From JALHNI01 sp965229305 (GTDB taxonomy: Bacteria > Acidobacteriota > Terriglobia > Bryobacterales > Bryobacteraceae): a stretch of 64,000 nucleotides of DNA. The stretch's first letter is position 1. Each line of letters starts with the position of its first letter. Of this stretch, positions 18,329 to 28,100 are shown one piece after another. The DNA lies in contig CBDDIZ010000042.1 of the NCBI GenBank assembly GCA_965229305.1, positions 1 to 64,000 on the forward strand, given 5' to 3'. The notes beneath the pieces were generated by a model, which saw only the letters and a list, made by a program, of their open reading frames with translations, was not told the DNA's origin and searched no databases. Both the position numbers and the translations under genes were made by a program.

Positions 18329-18856
18329 ATGCACATTCTGAACTCCCTTTTATGGACCTTGGCTCTGGTGGCCGCCACCCCCAACGTTGGCGACTCCGCT
18401 CCCGACTTCACCCTTCAGGACTGGCAGGGCAAAACCGTCCGCCTGAACGAGGAAACGGGCCAAAGCCGCGTTGTCCTCATCGTTCTGCGAGGCTTTCCTG
18501 GCTACCAGTGCCCCGTCTGCAACCGCCAAGTGCAGGACTTCCTCAAGCAGGCGCCAGCCTTCCGCGAAGCCGGCGCGCGCGTCCTCTTCGTCTATCCCGG
18601 TCCGATGGACAGCCTCAACGCCAAAGCCGCCGAATTCCTTAAGGACAAGTCCTTTCCTGACCATTTCCGCCTCGCTCTCGACCCCGGCTACGAAGTCACC
18701 CAGCTATACGGACTCCGTTGGGACGCTCCCAAGGAAACCGCCTACCCGTCGACCTTCATCCTGAATCAGGCCGGCAAAGTCACCTTCGCCAAGATCAGCC
18801 GCAGCCACGGCGGCCGCACCACGCCCGAGGAGATCCTGGCGCACCTCAAACGCTAG
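18329..18856 (+). CDS. Exported AhpC/TSA-type peroxiredoxin
   Basis: The 175-residue protein has a signal peptide (HILNSLLWTLALVAA) and the thioredoxin-fold peroxiredoxin core: GDSAPDFTLQDWQGKTVRL, then VLIVLRGFPGYQCPVCNRQ with a C-x-x-C near residue 62, and YPSTFILNQAGKVTF. The peroxidatic-site layout CPVC is that of the PRX-like2/redoxin group. It reduces peroxides or acts as a disulfide reductase outside the cytoplasm. The LLM oxidoreductase gene starts 19 bp later. Confidence 0.85.
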   Translation: MHILNSLLWTLALVAATPNVGDSAPDFTLQDWQGKTVRLNEETGQSRVVLIVLRGFPGYQCPVCNRQVQDFLKQAPAFREAGARVLFVYPGPMDSLNAKAAEFLKDKSFPDHFRLALDPGYEVTQLYGLRWDAPKETAYPSTFILNQAGKVTFAKISRSHGGRTTPEEILAHLKR

Positions 18857-18875
18857 CCGGCGCATCCAATCGAGT

Positions 18876-19904
18876 GTGACTCGCTACTCGATCCTGGATT
18901 TGGCCGCGGTGAAGGAAGGCGGCACCGTCGCCGAAGCCTTCCAGGCCAGCGTGGCCGTCGCTCAACTGGGCGAGCGGCTGGGCTATACGCGCTTCTGGCT
19001 CGCCGAGCATCACAACATGCCCGGCATCGCAAGCGCCGCCACCTCTGTCTTAATTGGCCATGTGGCCGGCGCCACGCGGACCATCCGCGTCGGCTCCGGC
19101 GGCGTCATGCTGCCCAATCACGCGCCTCTGGTGATCGCCGAGCAGTTCGGCACGCTCGAGACTCTCTACCCCGGCCGCATCGACTTAGGCTTAGGCCGCG
19201 CGCCCGGCACAGACGGCGTTACCGTCCGAGCCCTGCGGCGCGATCCGTTTTCGAGCGGCCGCGACTTTCCGGACGAGGTCCGCGAACTGATGACGTTCCT
19301 CGGTCCGGTAAAGCCGGGGCAAAGCGTCCGCGCCGTGCCCGGCGCCGGCACCAACGTTCCTCTGTGGCTGCTCGGCTCCAGCACTTTCAGCGCGCAATTG
19401 GCCGCCGCTCTTGGATTGCCGTTCGCGTTCGCTAGCCACTTCGCCCCGCAACAGCTCGAAGAAGCGCTCACCCTTTACCGCGCCCGCTTTCAGCCGTCGG
19501 AGCATCTCGAAAAGCCCTACGCGATGGCCTGCGTGCCGATCGTCGCCGCGCCCACGGACGCCGAGGCCCAGCACTTGGCGACGTCGATCGTCCTGCGCGT
19601 GCTGAACCTGGTCCGCGGGGAGCCGTTCTATCTGTCGCAGCCCGTGGCGAGCCTGGATGGCCGCCTCAGCCGGGATGAGCGTCTGCTGGTGGAGTCCAAG
19701 CTCGGCGAACTAATCGTCGGCGGGCCCGCGCGAGTCCGGGAAGGCATCGAAGCCTTCCTGCGCCGCACCGGCGTCGACGAGGTGATGTTTACGTCCGAGG
19801 CGTACAACCTGGAGGACCGTCTCCGGTCCTTCACGATCATCGCCTCGGTCTTTGACGAGATGCGCGTGTCAGACGGCCAGGTACTGGAAGCCCAAAGCCT
19901 CTAA
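18876..19904 (+). CDS. LLM-class flavin-dependent oxidoreductase
   Basis: The 342-residue protein has the luciferase-like monooxygenase TIM-barrel pattern of the MsnO8 subgroup: YTRFWLAEHHNMPGIASAA, GSGGVMLPNHAPLVIAEQFG, YPGRIDLGLGRAPGTD and GGPARVREGIEAFL. It uses reduced flavin to oxidise a small organic substrate; the substrate is unknown. The start is GTG 18876, a few bases after the peroxiredoxin gene. Its last 36 bases overlap the end of the convergent UDP-glucose dehydrogenase gene. Confidence 0.92.
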   Translation: MTRYSILDLAAVKEGGTVAEAFQASVAVAQLGERLGYTRFWLAEHHNMPGIASAATSVLIGHVAGATRTIRVGSGGVMLPNHAPLVIAEQFGTLETLYPGRIDLGLGRAPGTDGVTVRALRRDPFSSGRDFPDEVRELMTFLGPVKPGQSVRAVPGAGTNVPLWLLGSSTFSAQLAAALGLPFAFASHFAPQQLEEALTLYRARFQPSEHLEKPYAMACVPIVAAPTDAEAQHLATSIVLRVLNLVRGEPFYLSQPVASLDGRLSRDERLLVESKLGELIVGGPARVREGIEAFLRRTGVDEVMFTSEAYNLEDRLRSFTIIASVFDEMRVSDGQVLEAQSL

Positions 19905-21218
19905 CGTCTCGCGCTTCAGGAAGTGCCGTCCGTCGAGCACCAGCGGATTGCGCATTCGCGCCGCGATCGCTTTCCAGTCGAGTTCGCGATACTCCGGCCA
20001 GTCAGTCACCAGCACCAGCGCATCCACCTCGTCGGCGGCCTCTTCGGCAGAATTGCACCAGGCGATGTTCAGATCCGGATTCTGCCGCTGGGCGAGCTCC
20101 ACGGCCACCGGATCGTGCGCCCGGACGCGGGCGCCGCGTTCCACCAACCGGCGGGCGATGTCGAGCGCGGGGGCGTCGCGCAGGTCGTCCGTGTTCGGCT
20201 TAAAAGCGAGGCCCAACAGACCGACGCTCTTTCCCTTCAACAGTTTGACCGCCCCTAGCAGCCGCTCCACCACGATCTCGCGCTGCCGCGAATTGATCCG
20301 GCGAGCCGCCTGCACGATCGGCATTTCCAGTTGATACTCGGCCGCGGTCGACACTAGGGCCGCCGTATCCTTGCCGAAGCAGGAGCCGCCCCAACCGATG
20401 CCGGCTTGGAGGAAGCGCGTCCCGATGCGGGCATCGAGGCCCATGCCGCGCGCCACCAACTGCACGTCCGCGCCCACGCGCTGCGCCAATTGGCCGATCT
20501 CGTTGATATAGGAGATCTTAAGTGCCAGGAAGGCGTTCGCCGCGTACTTGATCAGTTCCGCCGAAGCCAAGTCGCAGGAAATCAGCGGCACCGCGCCGAA
20601 GCCATCCGGACGCGGCAGAAACGGCGGTGCCGGGAAGCTCTGGTCCAGCAGAGGACGATACAGCGTGTACAGCTTTTCGAGCGCCAGCGTCTGGTCGGCG
20701 CCGATCACCACGCGATCCGGAAACAGACTGTCGTGGATCGCCGAACCTTCCCGCAGGAATTCCGGGTTCGAGGCCACCGCAAAGTTCTCCGGCTTAGTGC
20801 CGTTCACTTCCCGATAAGCATCCCGCACAATCGATTCCACCCAGTTGCCGCTGCCGATCGGCACCGTCGACTTATTCACCACTACGGCATACGTATCGCC
20901 CAAGTACGAACCGATCGAACGCGCCGCCGACTCCAGATACTCGAGATTCGGACTGCCATCCGCCCTAGACGGCGTACCGACGGCGATAAAAATAATCTCC
21001 GCCCCCGGAATCGCCTGCGCGTAGTCACTGGTGTAATTCAGCTTCACCATCCGCATCATGTCGCCCAGATGGGGCTCGAAAAACGGAACGGCGCCAGACT
21101 TGAGGATTTCGACTCTACGGGGGTCGACGTCCACGCATGTTACTTCATGCCCAACAAAGGAGAGGCAAACCCCGGTGGTGAGCCCCACATAACCCGAACC
21201 AATAATCGTTACCTTCAC
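19869..21218 (-). CDS. ugd: UDP-glucose 6-dehydrogenase
   Basis: The 449-residue enzyme oxidises UDP-glucose to UDP-glucuronate with two NAD+, supplying precursors for capsule or exopolysaccharide. The N-terminal Rossmann motif IIGSGYVGLTTGVCLSFVGH, the dimerisation/substrate helix ISYINEIGQL, and the catalytic Cys in GWGGSCFGKDTAAL are all present, as is the C-terminal domain GLAFKPNTDDLRDAP. The length is usual for the family. The start is GTG 21218 with GAGGAA six bases upstream. It stands alone and convergent to the LLM gene, with a 36-bp overlap. Confidence 0.96.
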   Translation of the reverse strand: MKVTIIGSGYVGLTTGVCLSFVGHEVTCVDVDPRRVEILKSGAVPFFEPHLGDMMRMVKLNYTSDYAQAIPGAEIIFIAVGTPSRADGSPNLEYLESAARSIGSYLGDTYAVVVNKSTVPIGSGNWVESIVRDAYREVNGTKPENFAVASNPEFLREGSAIHDSLFPDRVVIGADQTLALEKLYTLYRPLLDQSFPAPPFLPRPDGFGAVPLISCDLASAELIKYAANAFLALKISYINEIGQLAQRVGADVQLVARGMGLDARIGTRFLQAGIGWGGSCFGKDTAALVSTAAEYQLEMPIVQAARRINSRQREIVVERLLGAVKLLKGKSVGLLGLAFKPNTDDLRDAPALDIARRLVERGARVRAHDPVAVELAQRQNPDLNIAWCNSAEEAADEVDALVLVTDWPEYRELDWKAIAARMRNPLVLDGRHFLKRETLEALGFQYLAV

Positions 21219-21365
21219 GTAGAGTTCCTCATCATCTCATTGTGCGGGTGCGCGCCCTCGGGAGCAACCCAAGCTAGTACTAGACGGAACGACGATCCAG
21301 ATGGATCCGCTTAGCCCTCTAAAACCAGTGTCGCTTACCGGCAAATCTGATACAGTGATCGCGGT

Positions 21366-22523
21366 ATGAATAACCAGCGCCTCATCTTAGCCGCCATTAG
21401 CGGCGTCTTTACCTACGGGTGTGTGGCCGCGATGCTCGGCACCATCATGCCCACGTTCGACCTGACGAAAGAGCAAAAAGGCACCATCGCTTTAATGCAA
21501 GCCGTCGGTCTGATGGTCGCTTCGATCTCGGTGGGTCCGCTGGTAGACAAGTTCGGCAAGAAGCCGGCCCTGATCGTCTCCATGTTCCTGATTTCGTTGT
21601 CCTTGTTCGCCTTGCCCAGCACGGGCGGCGCCTACGGACCCGTCCTGGGCTGCCTCTTCGGCCTGGGCTTCGGCGGCGGCATCCTCGTCACCGCGGCCAA
21701 CGCCCTTGCCAGCGACATTAATGTTGCTCAGCGCGCCTCCACCCTCAACTTCCTCAACCTCTTCTTCGGCGTCGGCACCATGGCCACGCCTCTCATCGGC
21801 GCCAATCTCCTGGGCGGCAACGCCACCACGCTCTGCTACCTGGTGGCCGTCATCTCCGGCATCGCCCTGATTCTCAACGGCACCACCGCCATTCCCGGTC
21901 CGCAGCCCCAAACCGCGGGCGACGGCGGCGATATCGGCAGCCTGCTCAGCCGCCCTGCCCTGTGGCTCCTCGCCTTGATGCTCTTCGTCTATGTCACCTG
22001 CGAAGTGGGCGTCTTCAACTGGGAAGTGGAATACCTCAAGGAACAGGGTGTCGACGGCACCACCGCCGCCAACATCCTCGGCTTCGGCTTTGCCGGCGCC
22101 CTCACCATCGGCCGTCTGATCGTCTCCAAGATGCTGAAGAACACGCCGCCCCAGACGGTGACCCTCGGCGCCGCCATCATGATGGCTGTCACCACTTTCG
22201 CCATGCTCCAAACCAACAGCCCGGCCGTCACCATCGGTTGCCTGGTGCTGGCCGGTCTGGCGATGGCCCCGGTCTTCCCCACCACGCTCGCCATGGTGGG
22301 TGACGCCTTCACCAAGGGCACCGCGACTGCCATGGGCATTGTGATCACCGCCGGTTGGGCCGGCCTCGCCCTCAGCTCTCAGATCATCGGCTACATTGCT
22401 GGCGGCTCCAGCGTCCGCGCTGCCCTGATGGTGCTCCCCGCCGCCGCTGTCGTCATGGCGCTCGCCAACCTCGCCCTGCGCGCCTCGATGAACTCCAAGG
22501 CCAAAGCCGCTTCGGCTCGCTAA
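21366..22523 (+). CDS. MFS transporter (sugar/FHS-like)
   Basis: The 385-residue membrane protein has about 12 hydrophobic segments and a recognisable MFS loop 2-3 motif (VGPLVDKFGKKPALIVSMF), which resembles G-x-x-x-D-x-x-G-R/K. The later half repeats the pattern (FGFAGALTIGRLIVSKML). The closest group I can name is the sugar/FHS-type permeases. It is a single gene, ending one base before the convergent TPR gene stop. TACAGT at 21351-21356 is a possible -10 box without a good -35. Confidence 0.9.
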   Translation: MNNQRLILAAISGVFTYGCVAAMLGTIMPTFDLTKEQKGTIALMQAVGLMVASISVGPLVDKFGKKPALIVSMFLISLSLFALPSTGGAYGPVLGCLFGLGFGGGILVTAANALASDINVAQRASTLNFLNLFFGVGTMATPLIGANLLGGNATTLCYLVAVISGIALILNGTTAIPGPQPQTAGDGGDIGSLLSRPALWLLALMLFVYVTCEVGVFNWEVEYLKEQGVDGTTAANILGFGFAGALTIGRLIVSKMLKNTPPQTVTLGAAIMMAVTTFAMLQTNSPAVTIGCLVLAGLAMAPVFPTTLAMVGDAFTKGTATAMGIVITAGWAGLALSSQIIGYIAGGSSVRAALMVLPAAAVVMALANLALRASMNSKAKAASAR

Positions 22524-22524
22524 C

Positions 22525-23565
22525 TTACTTCCGCCGTTGTTCTCGCACTTGGCGAAACGCCGACGTCTCGCGTTCGGCGTCCGCCGGGCGGCCCAGCTTG
22601 CGATACAGCGCCGCCAGTTGAAAGTGCGCGGACTCAGCCAACGCCGACGTCTTCTCCTGTTTCAATACCCCGAGCAGCGCCCTCTCTGCGGCTTCCAACT
22701 GGCCTAAGGCCGCCTGCGCTCGGCCTAACTGCATCAACGTCTCCGGCATCCCCGGCTTGAGGCGCTCGGCCCGCTCGAGCTCGGCTAACGCCGCCTTCGC
22801 CTCTCCCCGCTCCAGCCGGATGTAGCCCAGCCGGTAAGCCGCCTCCGGACTACCCGGAGCCAGTTTCGCCTCCGCCTCGTACTCCCTCTCGGCCCCTTCC
22901 AGATCGCCTGCCGTCTGCGCCAGTTCCCCTAGTGCCCCATGCACGCCCCGCAAGTCCGGCCTCGCCGCCAACGCTTGCCGATAGCGATCCTCCGCCGCCC
23001 CCCGCTGGCCCGCCGCCGCCAGCGCTTCGGCCTGTAACTGCCTCGTCCGCGCCGTCTCCGGAAACTCCGTCCCCAAACGCTCTTCCACTCGCCGGGCCAA
23101 CTGCGCATGTGCGCGGCTCACGTAATAGAGCAGATCCACGTCGTTCGGACGCTGCGCCAGAGCCGCTTCCAACCGGTCCAGCGCCTCGCGCTCGCGTCCG
23201 GCTTCGAGCAAAGCTACGCCCAGCAAATCGGTCACTTCGCCCTTCTCCAGATGCGGAATCGCCTCAGCGGCATAGCCCTGCGCCAGCAGCGACGCCCCCA
23301 ACATGCCGTGCGCTCCCGGCAGATTCGCATTCAGTTCCAGCGCCTTGCGCAACGCCGGAATCGCCCGCGCATAGTCCTTGCTCTGGTAATACACGGCGCC
23401 CAGATTGACGTGCGCCGCCGCCAGCGTGGGCGCCAGTTGCACCACTTGCTCAAACTCGGCGATCGCCGTGCGCAGGTCGCCCGCGTTCTTGGCCTTCAGG
23501 CCCGCATTCACATGCTGTGTCAACTCGGGCGAGAGCTGCACGGCCAGCAGCAACAACGCGATCAT
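22525..23565 (-). CDS. TPR-repeat exported protein
   Basis: The 346-residue protein begins with a short signal peptide (MIALLLLAVQLSPE) and then contains at least seven tetratricopeptide repeats, with typical cores such as AAAHVNLGAVYYQSKDYARA, YRQALAARPDLRGVHGALG and AAYRLGYIRLERGEAKAAL. TPRs bind protein partners. ATG 23565 overlaps the stop of the CRTAC1 gene (ATGA), so the two are translationally coupled. It is the third gene of a TonB receptor-CRTAC1-TPR operon. Confidence 0.9.
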   Translation of the reverse strand: MIALLLLAVQLSPELTQHVNAGLKAKNAGDLRTAIAEFEQVVQLAPTLAAAHVNLGAVYYQSKDYARAIPALRKALELNANLPGAHGMLGASLLAQGYAAEAIPHLEKGEVTDLLGVALLEAGREREALDRLEAALAQRPNDVDLLYYVSRAHAQLARRVEERLGTEFPETARTRQLQAEALAAAGQRGAAEDRYRQALAARPDLRGVHGALGELAQTAGDLEGAEREYEAEAKLAPGSPEAAYRLGYIRLERGEAKAALAELERAERLKPGMPETLMQLGRAQAALGQLEAAERALLGVLKQEKTSALAESAHFQLAALYRKLGRPADAERETSAFRQVREQRRK

Positions 23566-25154
23566 TCGGGCTCCGTCAGGGTCACGATGCGATCGGCAGG
23601 TGTGCGCTGACTCTGCTTGCGGCCGCTTGGCCAAAGCACTTCCACGGTCACCTCCGTCAACGATCCTAGTCCAAAGTGGGCCCGCGGGTCGCTCGCCGAA
23701 AGATAGCTGCCCGCGGTGCTGACATGTGCCACCTGCGGCCCCACCCGCACCGTTGCGCCGATCCCGTCCCGATTGCTCGCACGGCCCGTCAGCTTCACGG
23801 TTAGCCAATGCTGCGTGGGCCGCGCGCGAAACACCAACGGCTTGCCGCCCAGCACGGCCACCACGGCTTCCAAGCCGCCGTCATTGTCCAGGTCCCCTAC
23901 CGCGACGCCACGCCCGGCTACGGCTGGCGCCTCGAGACCCGCATTCCGGAACCTCCCGCCGCCACCCAGCAACCATGCCGGCGGCTCCAGATAGCGCAAG
24001 CCGGCATGCATGCGCTCCACGTTATCCAGCACATGGCTCTGCGCCACGAAGACGTCGCGAATGCCGTCATTGTCGAAATCCTCCAGCACCACGCCCCAGC
24101 CCGAATTGCGCGCCGTGAGCGTCGCCAGGCCCGAGTCCGCCGTGGCGTAGCGAAACTGCCCGCCACCCTCGTTATGAAACAGCGCGTACTTCTCGAGCGC
24201 CAGATCCGTGATCAGGATGTCCGGCCGCCCGTCTCGGTCATAATCCGCGAACGCCGTCCCCATCCCCGCGAAGGACTTGCCATCGTCGGCGAACGCCACC
24301 CCTGCCTCCAGCCCCACCTCACGAAACGCCTTGCCCGCTTCGTTGTGAAACAGAAACTGCTCCATGCCATCGTTCGCCACCAGCACGTCCACCCAGCCAT
24401 CGCCGTCATAGTCGTTGAAGGCCACGCCCAGCGCCTTTCCACGCGCGGAGCCAATGCCCGTCTTCGTGCTCACGTCGAGGAAGCGGCCGCCCTCGTTATG
24501 GAATAGCACGCTCGTCGTCGCCGGAAACTTATCCGGCCGGCAATAAGCGTTGTACGGCGTGCCGCACAGGATGTTCCGGCTCAAGTCCCAGTCCAGATAG
24601 CGAGTCACGAACAGATCCAGCCGGCCATCGCGGTCATAGTCGAAGAAGCCCGCCGAGGCGGACCAGCCCCCCGCCGCCACGCCCATCTCCGCCGTCACGT
24701 CGACAAAGCCGCCTCGTCCGTCATTGCGATACAGCACGTTTCCGCCGTAATTCGTGACGTACAGGTCCGGATCGCCATCGTTGTCGTAATCGCCTACCGC
24801 CACGCCCATGCCGTAAACATTCGGCGAAGTGGCCAACCCCGCCTCCTGCGTCACATCCGTAAAGCTACCATCGGCGTTCTGCCGGTAAAGCCGATTCCAG
24901 TACGCCGGCTCACGCCGCGCAAAGTCGCCTGGCTTCTCCGTCAGCCGGCCGCTGTTGACGAAGAACAAGTCCAGCCGCCCGTCTCCGTTGTAATCGAGCA
25001 TGGCTACGCCGCCGCCCATCGCCTCGATCAGATACTTCTGCGGCGTCGGCGAGTTGCGATGGACAAAGTCCACGCCCGCGGGCGCGAAAAGCGAAAGGCT
25101 CTGCGACGCGGCCCATCCCGCGACGCAGAGCCAGAAACAGGCGGTGGTTCGCAC
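23562..25154 (-). CDS. CRTAC1-family protein (FG-GAP/VCBS repeats plus ASPIC/UnbV domain), exported
   Basis: This is a protein of about 530 residues. After a signal peptide (TTACFWLCVAGWAASQSL) come repeated FG-GAP/VCBS units with calcium-binding D-x-D-x-D-G loops: MLDYNGDGRLDLFFVNSGRL, GDYDNDGDPDLYVTNYGGN, FFDYDRDGRLDLFVTRYLD and VAFNDYDGDGWVDVLVANDG. The end carries the ASPIC/UnbV domain (HWLTVKLTGRASNRDGIGA; LWPSGRKQS). The fold is a beta-propeller, probably extracellular. I chose GTG 25154, four bases after the receptor stop, because it gives the signal peptide. Confidence 0.9.
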   Translation of the reverse strand: MRTTACFWLCVAGWAASQSLSLFAPAGVDFVHRNSPTPQKYLIEAMGGGVAMLDYNGDGRLDLFFVNSGRLTEKPGDFARREPAYWNRLYRQNADGSFTDVTQEAGLATSPNVYGMGVAVGDYDNDGDPDLYVTNYGGNVLYRNDGRGGFVDVTAEMGVAAGGWSASAGFFDYDRDGRLDLFVTRYLDWDLSRNILCGTPYNAYCRPDKFPATTSVLFHNEGGRFLDVSTKTGIGSARGKALGVAFNDYDGDGWVDVLVANDGMEQFLFHNEAGKAFREVGLEAGVAFADDGKSFAGMGTAFADYDRDGRPDILITDLALEKYALFHNEGGGQFRYATADSGLATLTARNSGWGVVLEDFDNDGIRDVFVAQSHVLDNVERMHAGLRYLEPPAWLLGGGGRFRNAGLEAPAVAGRGVAVGDLDNDGGLEAVVAVLGGKPLVFRARPTQHWLTVKLTGRASNRDGIGATVRVGPQVAHVSTAGSYLSASDPRAHFGLGSLTEVTVEVLWPSGRKQSQRTPADRIVTLTEPE

Positions 25155-25158
25155 GCGC

Positions 25159-28100
25159 CTAGAATTGTAGCCGCAAGGCGAACTGCACCAGCCGCGGACT
25201 GTTGTACTGTCCGCTGATGATGCCGAACTGCGGATTCCCCAGCGCTGTCGCCGGATAGGCGAACTGCACCCGGTTGAACAAATTGAAGACCTCCGTGCGG
25301 AACTGCAAGCCGAACCGCTCATTGATCGGCGTGTTCTTGAAGATCGTGAAGTCGTAGTTGGCAATGCCATGCGACCGCACATCCGTCAGACTGCGCGCCA
25401 CGTTGCCGAAGGCGAACGACGGCGTCGCCGTAAAGGCCGAAGTATCGAACCAGCGATTCAGCCGGTCCTGCGCCTTGCCCTCCAGGTTCGCGCTCACGCC
25501 CGTGGAATTTGGCCGCTGTCCGCCGCCGAAGGAGTTCGTCGTGTTCACGGCCATCGACATCGACAGCGGGAAACCGCTCTGGAACGTACTCACGCCATTC
25601 ACGCCCCAGCCGCCCACCAGGCGATTCACCGCGCCGTTCACGTCGCCCAGCAACGACTTGCCTTTGCCGAACGGCAAGTCATAAATGAAGCTGATCACCG
25701 CGCGATGCGGCACGTCGTACAACGCCACCGAACGTTCCGCCCGCAGGTTGTTGAAGTTCTGCACCGCGAGCCCGCCGCCCGGCTCGAGCCACGCCGTGAG
25801 CGTATCCGTATCGCTGATCAGCTTGGCGAACGTGTATGACCCGAGCACCGAAGCGCCTTTAGCAAACCGCTTCTCCACCTTCACCTGCGCCGAGTGATAG
25901 ATCGAGTTTCGGTTCATCGGCGCCACCAGATTGAAGCCCGTGTATTGCGGATACGGCCGCAACAGTTGCCCGCGTGCGACGTTCGGCTGCGCCAGCGTCC
26001 CCAGTTGCACCTCCCCGAAGAACGGGTTCGGTACCTGTTGCAACAACGAAGCGCCCTGCGACAGGAACTGGTCCGGCAACTGGTTCAGTACCTGGTTCGG
26101 ACCCGGCAAGTGCGTCCCCTTCGACCCCGCATACGCAATGTCGATCGCCGCACCGCCCGGCAGTTCATGCTGAATGTCCACGTTCCACTGCTGCGTATAG
26201 GCCCGCGGATCGCGATACAGTGGCGCCGCCACCGTCTGGCCGTAGAACAGCTTCTGGATATTCGCGCTCCGTCCCGGCGCCTGAATCATGCCGTTTGGAA
26301 ACGGATTCGACAGCCGGTCCGCCGGCGTGATCGACCCATCCACCGTGCCCAAATACGGCGTCGTATAGGCGTTCGAAATATCGATGTTCGGCGCCGTATT
26401 GAACGCCACATCGTTCGGCAGGAAGAACACGCCCCAGCCGGTGCGGAACACCGTCTTGCTGTTCACGCGATAGGCCAGGCCCAGGCGTGGCGACCACACG
26501 TTGCGTGGCTCGTTGTTATTGCGGCTCGGACTATCCGGCGAGTTCACCAGCCCCATCCGACCCTTGAGTTGCAGTCCCCCGCGGCCGTTTAAATCGTTCG
26601 GCGCATCGGGCAGCAGCACCACCAGGCGATCGAACCGTTCGCTCCAGGGGCCCAAACGCTCCAGACGCACGCCATAGTTCAGCGTCAACCGCGAACCGAT
26701 CTGCCACTGATCGCCCACATGGGCGGCGCCGTAGAGCATCTGCCCGGCCACGAAGTTGTTGTGCGTCACCCCGCCGCCCGAGCCCATGCCCAGCAGGAAC
26801 GAAGCAAAGCCATTGCCCGTCCCCGCCGCCGCTAACGGATTCACCGACGTCATCAGCGCATCGAAGTTGAACGACCCCGACGGGTTGTTCTGCTGGTAGT
26901 AGTTGTGCGTCAGCCGCCGCCATTCGCCACCGAACTTGATCGTATGCTTGCCCCAGATCTTCGTCACGTTCGGGCTCAACGAATAAATATCGTTGCGGGC
27001 CACGATGGTGCTGCCGGTGCCGTTGGTGCTGAAGACGCCGTTATAGCCGGTCACCAGCGGAATCGGGCTCACGCGCACGGCCACGCTGTTGTTCAGTGAC
27101 GCCGGCCAGCCCAGTTGCCCCAGGTCGTAACCCGCCGTCAACGAAGTGCGGTCATAGATAAAGCGTGTGAACGACAGCCGCAGGTCGAGGAACATGGTGG
27201 GCGTCACGGAAATCGTATCGCCCAGCACGGCCTGATGCGTGGTCATCGTCTCTGTACAGCGGTCCACACAGGTCTTCGTGCCGTAAGGATCAATCGGCAG
27301 GTTCAGATTCGTCCACCGCGTGTAGCGCGCAAAACCACGTTGCTTGTCGCTGAACGTATGGTCCCCGCGGAAATTCACCTGGTCGTTATCGCCGCCCACG
27401 CTGGCGTTCGCCGTAAAGTTGTTCACTGCGGTGAAGGGCAGCCCCGGCCCGGTCGCGCGCCCCCACAGATTGGTCATCACCCTGGCCGCCGGGTCGATGC
27501 GATTGTTCGGCACTACGTTGCCCGGAAACGGCAAACGCGAAATCGTCTCGGCGCCGTTGGCCCCCGTCGCGCAAGCGGCGTTGCCCAACCGGCCGCAAGT
27601 CGTCAGCGGATCGTACACCGGAATCATCGCTCCGGACGCATTGCGATAGTCGGCAAAGTTGCCTGCCCGCATAGCATCGGTCGGCACTGAGTAGACGTAG
27701 GATTGTCCCTGCCGCAGCCGGAAGCCTTCATAAGACGCGAAGAAGAACGTCTTGTCCTTGCGGATCGGCCCGCCCAGATTCACCCCGAACTGGTTCTGCG
27801 AAAACGCCGGCCGTGCGACGCCTGCCCGGTTATTGAAGAACGTGTTTGCATTCAGCGACCGATTCCGCAGAAACTCATACGCACTGCCGTGGAACGTGTT
27901 CGTGCCGCTCTTGGTGGTCAGGTTGATCACGCCGCCCGCAAAGCGCCCGAACTCCGGCCCCAGACTGTTGGTCTGCACCTTGAACTCCTGCACGGCGTCC
28001 TGCGTGGGCACCAGCGCCGTCAGGTTCACATAGCTGGCATTGTTCGGCGCGCCGTCGATGTAGGAGGCACTCTGGTTCGCCTGTCCGCCGCCGATCTGGA